Assembly (NCBI RefSeq): GCF_001050035.1
Contig: NZ_CVTA01000018.1
Location: 1 to 62,199, forward strand
From: Mycolicibacterium komanii
GTDB lineage: Bacteria > Actinomycetota > Actinomycetes > Mycobacteriales > Mycobacteriaceae
DNA length: 62,199 bases
Direction of reading: 5' to 3'
Program-made: the position numbers and the translations under genes
Part shown: positions 57,825 to 62,199 of the stretch, piece after piece
Layout of the letters: each line of letters starts with the position of its first letter
Position numbering within the stretch: the first letter of the stretch is position 1
The notes under the pieces: generated by a model
Told to the model about the DNA's origin: nothing
Databases searched by the model: none
Seen by the model: the letters and a program-made list of their open reading frames with translations, nothing else

Positions 57825-58391
57825 ATGGGGAGCGTCGTATCGCGGGACGGTTACTTCGATGTGGGTATCGAGATTCTGTCCGACATGGGGTACGGCGGCC
57901 TGAAACTCGCGGAGGTCTGTCAACGCCTCGGCGTGACGACCGGCTCGTTCTACCACTACTTCCCGAACTGGCCCGCCTACACCAGGGAGCTGCTCTCGCA
58001 CTGGACGCAGGAGCGCACGGTGCGGGTGATCGAGGCGGTCCGCAGCGAGCCGGACCCGCGCCGCCGCATCGACGCCCTGTTCCAGTCCGGCCTCGACCTG
58101 CCGCACAGCGCCGAATCGGCCATCCGCGTGTGGAGCGCGCTGGACCCGCATGTGCACGAGGTGCAGGTGGCCGTCGACCAGCAGCGCTTCGACATCGTCT
58201 ACGAATCGGCGTTCGAGATCCTGCAGAACAAGCGTCAGGCCCAACTTTTCGCCGAATTCGTGGTCTACGTCTTCATCGGGTACGAGCAGACGAAGTTGCC
58301 GCCCGACCCCGAGGGGTTGCAGTGGATCTCCGCGCAGTTGCGCCAGGCCCTCGACGACGGCCGGTTCGCGTCGGTTCCCGACGCCGAGTAG
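57825..58391 (+). CDS. TetR-family regulator
   Basis: A 188-residue TetR protein: MGSVVSRDGYFDVGIEILSD, then VCQRLGVTTGSFYHYFPNW as recognition helix, followed by a helical ligand domain. The frame stays open far upstream but that part is antisense to the other tetR. The ATG at 57825 overlaps the stop of a 3-codon frame (57814-57825; TAATG). Downstream lies the FUSC gene. Confidence 0.78.
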   Translation: MGSVVSRDGYFDVGIEILSDMGYGGLKLAEVCQRLGVTTGSFYHYFPNWPAYTRELLSHWTQERTVRVIEAVRSEPDPRRRIDALFQSGLDLPHSAESAIRVWSALDPHVHEVQVAVDQQRFDIVYESAFEILQNKRQAQLFAEFVVYVFIGYEQTKLPPDPEGLQWISAQLRQALDDGRFASVPDAE

Positions 58392-58406
58392 CGCGGTCGG
58401 CGGGGG

Positions 58407-60527
58407 TTGTCGCTCACTGAAGTCGTCGCTCGGTTGTTGCGCCGCGCGATCCGCGCGGCCATCGTGGTGCCGATCGCCGCTGCGGTGAGCTTCGCGGTCG
58501 GCGGCGGAACCCAGACGCCGATGATCACGATCTTCGGCTCGGTCTCGCTGCTGATCATGGTCGACTTCCCGGGCAACCGACCGGCTCGTGCGCTGGCGTA
58601 CCTCGGGTTGGCGATCAACGGCGCCATCCTGATCACGCTCGGCACCCTCGTCGCTCCGCATCCGTGGCTGAGCGTCGCGGCGATGTTCGTGCTCGGGGTG
58701 GTGGTGACGTTCTCGGGGGTGCTCAGCGAAATCATCGCCTCCGGCCAGCGTGCGACGCTGCTGACGTTCGTCTTGCCCGCGTGTACGCCGGTGGGCCCCA
58801 TTCCCGATCGGCTGCTCGGCTGGCTCATCGCGCTCGTGTTCTGCGTGCCCGCCGCGCTGTTCCTCCTGCCGCCACGCCACCACGACGAGTTACGCAGCGG
58901 CGCCGCGCGGGTCTGCGACCGGCTCGCCGACTGCCTGCAGGGCACCACGCCCGCCAAGAACGTGACCCGCGCGATGAACAACCTGTGGGAGACCTTCCTC
59001 GGCGCGGACTACCGCCCGGTCGCCTTGACCGCGGGCAGCCGCGCGCTGGTCCGGGTGGTCGACGATCTCGGCTGGCTGTCCGACCGGATCTCCGACGACA
59101 CCGGGCGGTTCCTCGCCGACATGAAGGACCCGCTGATTCGCGTGCTGCGCGATTCGGCTGCCGTGCTGCAGATCTCCGACGTCGCGGCCCGCAGAGCGCG
59201 CTCGGCGGATCTCGACGAGGCGCTCACCGAACTGCGCGCGATCGCCCAGGGCCGCTATCGCGAGGACATCGTCGAGATCCTCGCGTCGCCCGACGATGCG
59301 GACGCCATCGAGGTGGGCCGGAAGTTGTTGGGACGACGCACGTTTTCGGCGACGGTCGGGGTGACCGGCCGTGTGATTCGCAACGCCGCGGCCGCCGACG
59401 CCCGCCCGGTGTGGGCGCGGGTGTTGGGCCGCGGGCTACCCAAGACCGGCACCGCGGACTGGGTGATGCCCGAGACGACGGCCGTCGCCGCCATCACCAG
59501 CGGATTCTTCGCCACTCGGGCGGTGGTGCTGCGCAACAGCATTCGCACCGGTCTGGGTCTGGCGCTGGCCATCGCCGTCACCCACCTGTTTCCGCTCGAG
59601 CACGGGTTCTGGGTCGTGCTCGGCGCGATGTCGGTGCTGCGCAGCAGCGCACTGACCACCGGCACGCGGGTGTTGCGCGCCGTCGCGGGCACCGCGATCG
59701 GATTCCTGTTGGGCGTCGGGCTGATCGAACTGGTCGGCGTCGATCCGGTTGTCATGTGGATGCTCCTGCCGGTGGTGGCCTTCGGTTCGGCGTTCGTGCC
59801 GGAGGTGGCGTCGTTCATCGCAGGCCAGGCCGCGTTCACGATGATGGTTCTGATCATCTTCAACTTGATCGCGCCGACGGGGTGGAGCGTCGGACTGATC
59901 CGCGTCGAGGACGTCGCGGTCGGTGCGCTCGTCGGGATCATGGTCTCGCTGCTGTTGTGGCCGCGGGGTGCGCGTAATCGGTTGGGGCGGGCCATCGACG
60001 ATGCGTTCGCCGTCGGAGCAACGTTCCTCAGAGAAGCGGTGCTGCGGGTGACCCGCGGGGCGTCGGAGGAGGCCACCAACCGGGTGATCGCGCTGAGCCA
60101 GGAGGCGCTGCGCGCGACGCGGACCGTGGACGACGCAGTGCGACAGTTCCTTTCGGAGAGCAGCGGGCCCACCGACATCCGCGGACCTGCGGTGCGGTCG
60201 GCGAACCGGGCGGTCAGGCTGCGCGCCGCCGCCGAGCTGATCACCGACGTCGTCCCCCCGCCGCACGGGGTCTACTCGAAGACCAGAGAGGTGCTCGAAA
60301 CCCACGCGGAGGCCATCTGCGCGAGAGCCACTGGCGCAGCGCCGCGTTCGCTACCGCGGCTCAGTGACGACTTCGTGACGGCCCTGCGCGACGAGACCAC
60401 CGACGACGAGCTCGCAGTTTCGGCGGCGCTGCCGCTGGTGACGGTCGCGGCGCATCTCGGCGCGTTGAACCTGCTGTACCCGAAGCCCGAGCCGAGGCGG
60501 CCGACGGCTAAGGACGGTGCGGCATAA
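58407..60527 (+). CDS. FUSC-family membrane protein
   Basis: A 706-residue protein with two membrane blocks: about residues 10-150 (six helices) and about 370-500 (VLRNSIRTGLGLALAIAVTHLFPLEHGFWVVLGAMSVLRSS), the second with the FUSC fingerprint. Soluble helical regions follow each block. Related to aromatic-acid exporter/fusaric acid resistance subunits. TTG at 58407 is the start, 15 bases after the tetR stop, so the TetR may regulate it. Confidence 0.78.
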   Translation: MSLTEVVARLLRRAIRAAIVVPIAAAVSFAVGGGTQTPMITIFGSVSLLIMVDFPGNRPARALAYLGLAINGAILITLGTLVAPHPWLSVAAMFVLGVVVTFSGVLSEIIASGQRATLLTFVLPACTPVGPIPDRLLGWLIALVFCVPAALFLLPPRHHDELRSGAARVCDRLADCLQGTTPAKNVTRAMNNLWETFLGADYRPVALTAGSRALVRVVDDLGWLSDRISDDTGRFLADMKDPLIRVLRDSAAVLQISDVAARRARSADLDEALTELRAIAQGRYREDIVEILASPDDADAIEVGRKLLGRRTFSATVGVTGRVIRNAAAADARPVWARVLGRGLPKTGTADWVMPETTAVAAITSGFFATRAVVLRNSIRTGLGLALAIAVTHLFPLEHGFWVVLGAMSVLRSSALTTGTRVLRAVAGTAIGFLLGVGLIELVGVDPVVMWMLLPVVAFGSAFVPEVASFIAGQAAFTMMVLIIFNLIAPTGWSVGLIRVEDVAVGALVGIMVSLLLWPRGARNRLGRAIDDAFAVGATFLREAVLRVTRGASEEATNRVIALSQEALRATRTVDDAVRQFLSESSGPTDIRGPAVRSANRAVRLRAAAELITDVVPPPHGVYSKTREVLETHAEAICARATGAAPRSLPRLSDDFVTALRDETTDDELAVSAALPLVTVAAHLGALNLLYPKPEPRRPTAKDGAA

Positions 60528-61476
60528 GGGCATTCGGCGGGATGACGCCGAACTTGCCGGCCTGATAGTCCTCGAGCGCCTGAACCAGTTCGGACTTGCT
60601 GTTCATCACGAACGGGCCGTACTGGAACACGGGCTCGCGAATCGGCCGACCGCCGAGGATCAGCACTTCCAGTGCCGGACGGTTCGCGTCCTGGTTCTGC
60701 CCGGCGTCGACCCGGATCCGGTCACCGGGCCCGAGCACCGCGAGCTGCCCCTGCTGGATCGGATGGGCGACAGGACCTACCGTCCCGCGGCCGGACAGCA
60801 CATAGACGAGCGCGTTGAAGTCGCGTCGCCAGGGCAGGTCGAGTCGTGCGCCCGGCTGAATCGTCGCATGCGCCAACGTGATCGGGGTATGCGTCGCCCC
60901 GGGCCCGGTATACCCGTCGACGTCTCCGGCGATGATCCGCACGAAGGCGCCACCGTCGTCGGAGGACAGGAGCTTCACCTGGTTGCCCTCGATCGCCTGG
61001 TATCGCGGGGTCGCGAACTTGTCCTTGCGAGGCAGGTTGACCCACAGCTGGACACCGTGGAACACGCCGCCGCTCTCGACGAGCTCGGCGGGCGGGGTCT
61101 CGATGTGCAGGATGCCTGAGCCGGCGGTCATCCACTGGGTGGCGCCGTCGGTGATCAGGCCGCCGCCGCCGTGGGAGTCCTGGTGCGCGAAGCGGCCGTC
61201 GATCATGTAGGTGACGGTTTCGAAGCCGCGGTGCGGATGCCAGTCGGTGCCGCGCGGTTCGCCGGGTTCGTACTCGACTTCGCCCATCTGATCCATGTGG
61301 ACGAACGGATCGAGCTCGGCGGCCGGAACGCCGGCGAAGGCGCGGACGACGGGGAAGCCCTCGCCTTCCAGGCCGCGGGGCCCCGTGGTGATCGACCGGA
61401 CGGGCCGGTCGGTGTCGGACGGAACGGCCGTGGCGATGCGGGGAAGGGTGAGCGTATCGGCGGTGATGGCAGGCAT
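60508..61476 (-). CDS. Pirin family protein
   Basis: A 322-residue bicupin with pirin metal ligands in GTDWHPHRGFETVTYMIDG and GSGILHIETPP. It has a pirin-C-terminal domain (LILGGRPIREPVFQYGPFVMNS). It is a different subgroup from the pirin at 2876, longer and with little similarity outside the cupin motifs. Stop overlaps the FUSC gene by 20 bases tail to tail. Confidence 0.87.
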   Translation of the reverse strand: MPAITADTLTLPRIATAVPSDTDRPVRSITTGPRGLEGEGFPVVRAFAGVPAAELDPFVHMDQMGEVEYEPGEPRGTDWHPHRGFETVTYMIDGRFAHQDSHGGGGLITDGATQWMTAGSGILHIETPPAELVESGGVFHGVQLWVNLPRKDKFATPRYQAIEGNQVKLLSSDDGGAFVRIIAGDVDGYTGPGATHTPITLAHATIQPGARLDLPWRRDFNALVYVLSGRGTVGPVAHPIQQGQLAVLGPGDRIRVDAGQNQDANRPALEVLILGGRPIREPVFQYGPFVMNSKSELVQALEDYQAGKFGVIPPNALMPHRP

Positions 61477-61624
61477 GTCCGGTGTAACCGGACTGTGGTC
61501 CGATTCATTCCGTGACCTGGCCGCGTCGCGCCCTCACCCCCGACCCGACCTGCTGGCGGCCCCACCCTCCACGCCCCGTGGATATTTTCGGCGACTTGTC
61601 AGACCCCAGCGCTACCCTTCGTAC

Positions 61625-61894
61625 ATGCGTTCGAATCGAATCTCCGATGTGCTCACCGAGCTGGAGTCGCTCTATCGGGAGCTCGCGACGCTCCGCCTCG
61701 ACGGGCTGACGCGCACCGAGCTGTATGCGCTGATCGAACAGCTCGACAAGCTCGACAACGAATCCGCAGCGCTCGAACAACGGCTGTTCGGCCGGTTGCT
61801 CCTCGACCGCGGCGCGACACCGCGAGATGTGGCGCGGCGTCTACGGATCTCACCGGGAGAGGCACAGCGACGTCTCGGACAGGCCGCTTCCTAG
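61625..61894 (+). CDS. Small helical protein
   Basis: An 89-residue protein, mostly helical: MRSNRISDVLTELESLYREL forms an amphipathic/coiled-coil start, and the end (ATPRDVARRLRISPGEAQRR) looks like a helix-turn-helix. It may be a small DNA-binding protein. TACCCT at 61613-61618 followed six bases later by the ATG suggests a leaderless mRNA. No named family recognised. Confidence 0.65.
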   Translation: MRSNRISDVLTELESLYRELATLRLDGLTRTELYALIEQLDKLDNESAALEQRLFGRLLLDRGATPRDVARRLRISPGEAQRRLGQAAS

Positions 61895-61896
61895 CC

Positions 61897-62199
61897 ATGA
61901 GTGGGGGCGGGGTCGGCGATCGCGTGAGGGTGGTCAAGGCCCTTGATGCGTTGGACTCTGCTGTTGATGAGCTTGTGGATCTGTCCGTGGACCGGCTCCA
62001 GACACGTGATTTGGTTGAGGTGTTGTTTCGGTGTGAGCGGGTGGGGCGGCGGTTGCCGGTGGTTGCTCATGCGGTGATCGCCCGGTTGGTGGGCGAGGTC
62101 GAACCCAAGGCGGTGGGGGCGGCGTCGTGGCCGGAGGCGTTGGCGACGGCGTTGCAGATCTCGCGTAAGGACGCCAAGCGTCGTATCGCCTCGGCGGCG
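61897..62199 (+). CDS. DUF222 (13E12-type) HNH endonuclease family protein, 5' part
   Basis: The frame begins MSGGGVGDRVRVVKALDALD at the ATG two bases after the previous stop and runs off the right edge (101 codons seen). VDLSVDRLQTRDLVEVLFRC and the helix LPVVAHAVIARLVGEVEP followed by WPEALATALQISRKDAKRRI are typical of the DUF222 N-terminal domain of mycobacterial 13E12-repeat proteins, which usually end in an HNH nuclease. These genes are often multicopy. Confidence 0.78.
   Translation, partial: MSGGGVGDRVRVVKALDALDSAVDELVDLSVDRLQTRDLVEVLFRCERVGRRLPVVAHAVIARLVGEVEPKAVGAASWPEALATALQISRKDAKRRIASAA

Noticed and set aside
57042..58391. A single long plus-strand gene (466 codons from 56991) containing the second tetR
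   Set aside because: Its first 278 codons are antisense to a well-supported tetR; only the part from 57825 has TetR features.

Overview
The window is high-GC DNA from a mycobacterium, most likely a fast-growing Mycolicibacterium-type species. It follows, in inverted orientation, the M. tuberculosis gene order from the Rv0183 lipase/sigG pair, through the complete mce1 locus (fadD5, mce1R, yrbE1A-mce1F and four mce-associated genes), adhE1, the Rv0158-type TetR gene, the pnt transhydrogenase genes, fadE2 and ptbB, down to the Rv0149-Rv0144 cluster. Assignments rest on reading the proteins and comparing them with remembered families and gene order. No database search was run. No tRNA, rRNA, CRISPR array, insertion sequence or prophage was seen, and there is no gene-free stretch above about 300 bases.

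Region 1 (1-11.3 kb): start of a monoacylglycerol lipase, sigG with a SnoaL-like tail, an NDMA-dependent alcohol dehydrogenase behind a KstR-type operator, a MarR regulator divergent from a pirin, a PQQ-type sugar dehydrogenase lipoprotein, a GlsB-like membrane protein, a phosphodiester glycosidase, a large secreted PE-PPE-domain protein with KPAET repeats, a fructosamine kinase, an SDR and a DUF1275 membrane protein. Region 2 (11.3-28.6 kb): the mce1 lipid-import operon on the minus strand, with the divergent regulator mce1R. The operon carries two tandem full-length mce1F genes; they differ at about 44 of 521 residues but share a 347-bp identical core.

Region 3 (28.6-41.3 kb): SRPBCC protein, thioesterase, adhE1, a large FadE, a TetR regulator, a 36-residue protein, a DUF2231 protein, a taurine/sulfonate-type ABC transporter, DUF3159 and cutinase-family genes, and pntB-pntAb-pntAa. 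Upstream of the ABC transporter lies a 12-codon leader peptide ending Cys-Cys-Cys-Arg, which looks like a cysteine-responsive attenuator. Region 4 (41.3-51.2 kb): DUF4436 protein, acyl-CoA dehydrogenase, a NarL/DesK-type two-component system, a small secreted protein with a strong terminator, ahpC-ahpD, fadE2-ptbB, a flavin-dependent oxidoreductase and DUF456.

Region 5 (51.2-62.2 kb): methyltransferase, haloacid dehalogenase, quinone oxidoreductase, SDR, aldehyde dehydrogenase, TIGR00027 methyltransferase, two divergent TetR regulators with a palindrome between them, a FUSC-family membrane protein, a second pirin, a small helical protein and the start of a DUF222/HNH (13E12-type) protein. The recurring theme is lipid uptake and oxidation (mce1, FadD5, four FadE-type or alcohol dehydrogenases, KstR-like control) combined with redox balance (Pnt, AhpC/D) and sulfur scavenging.
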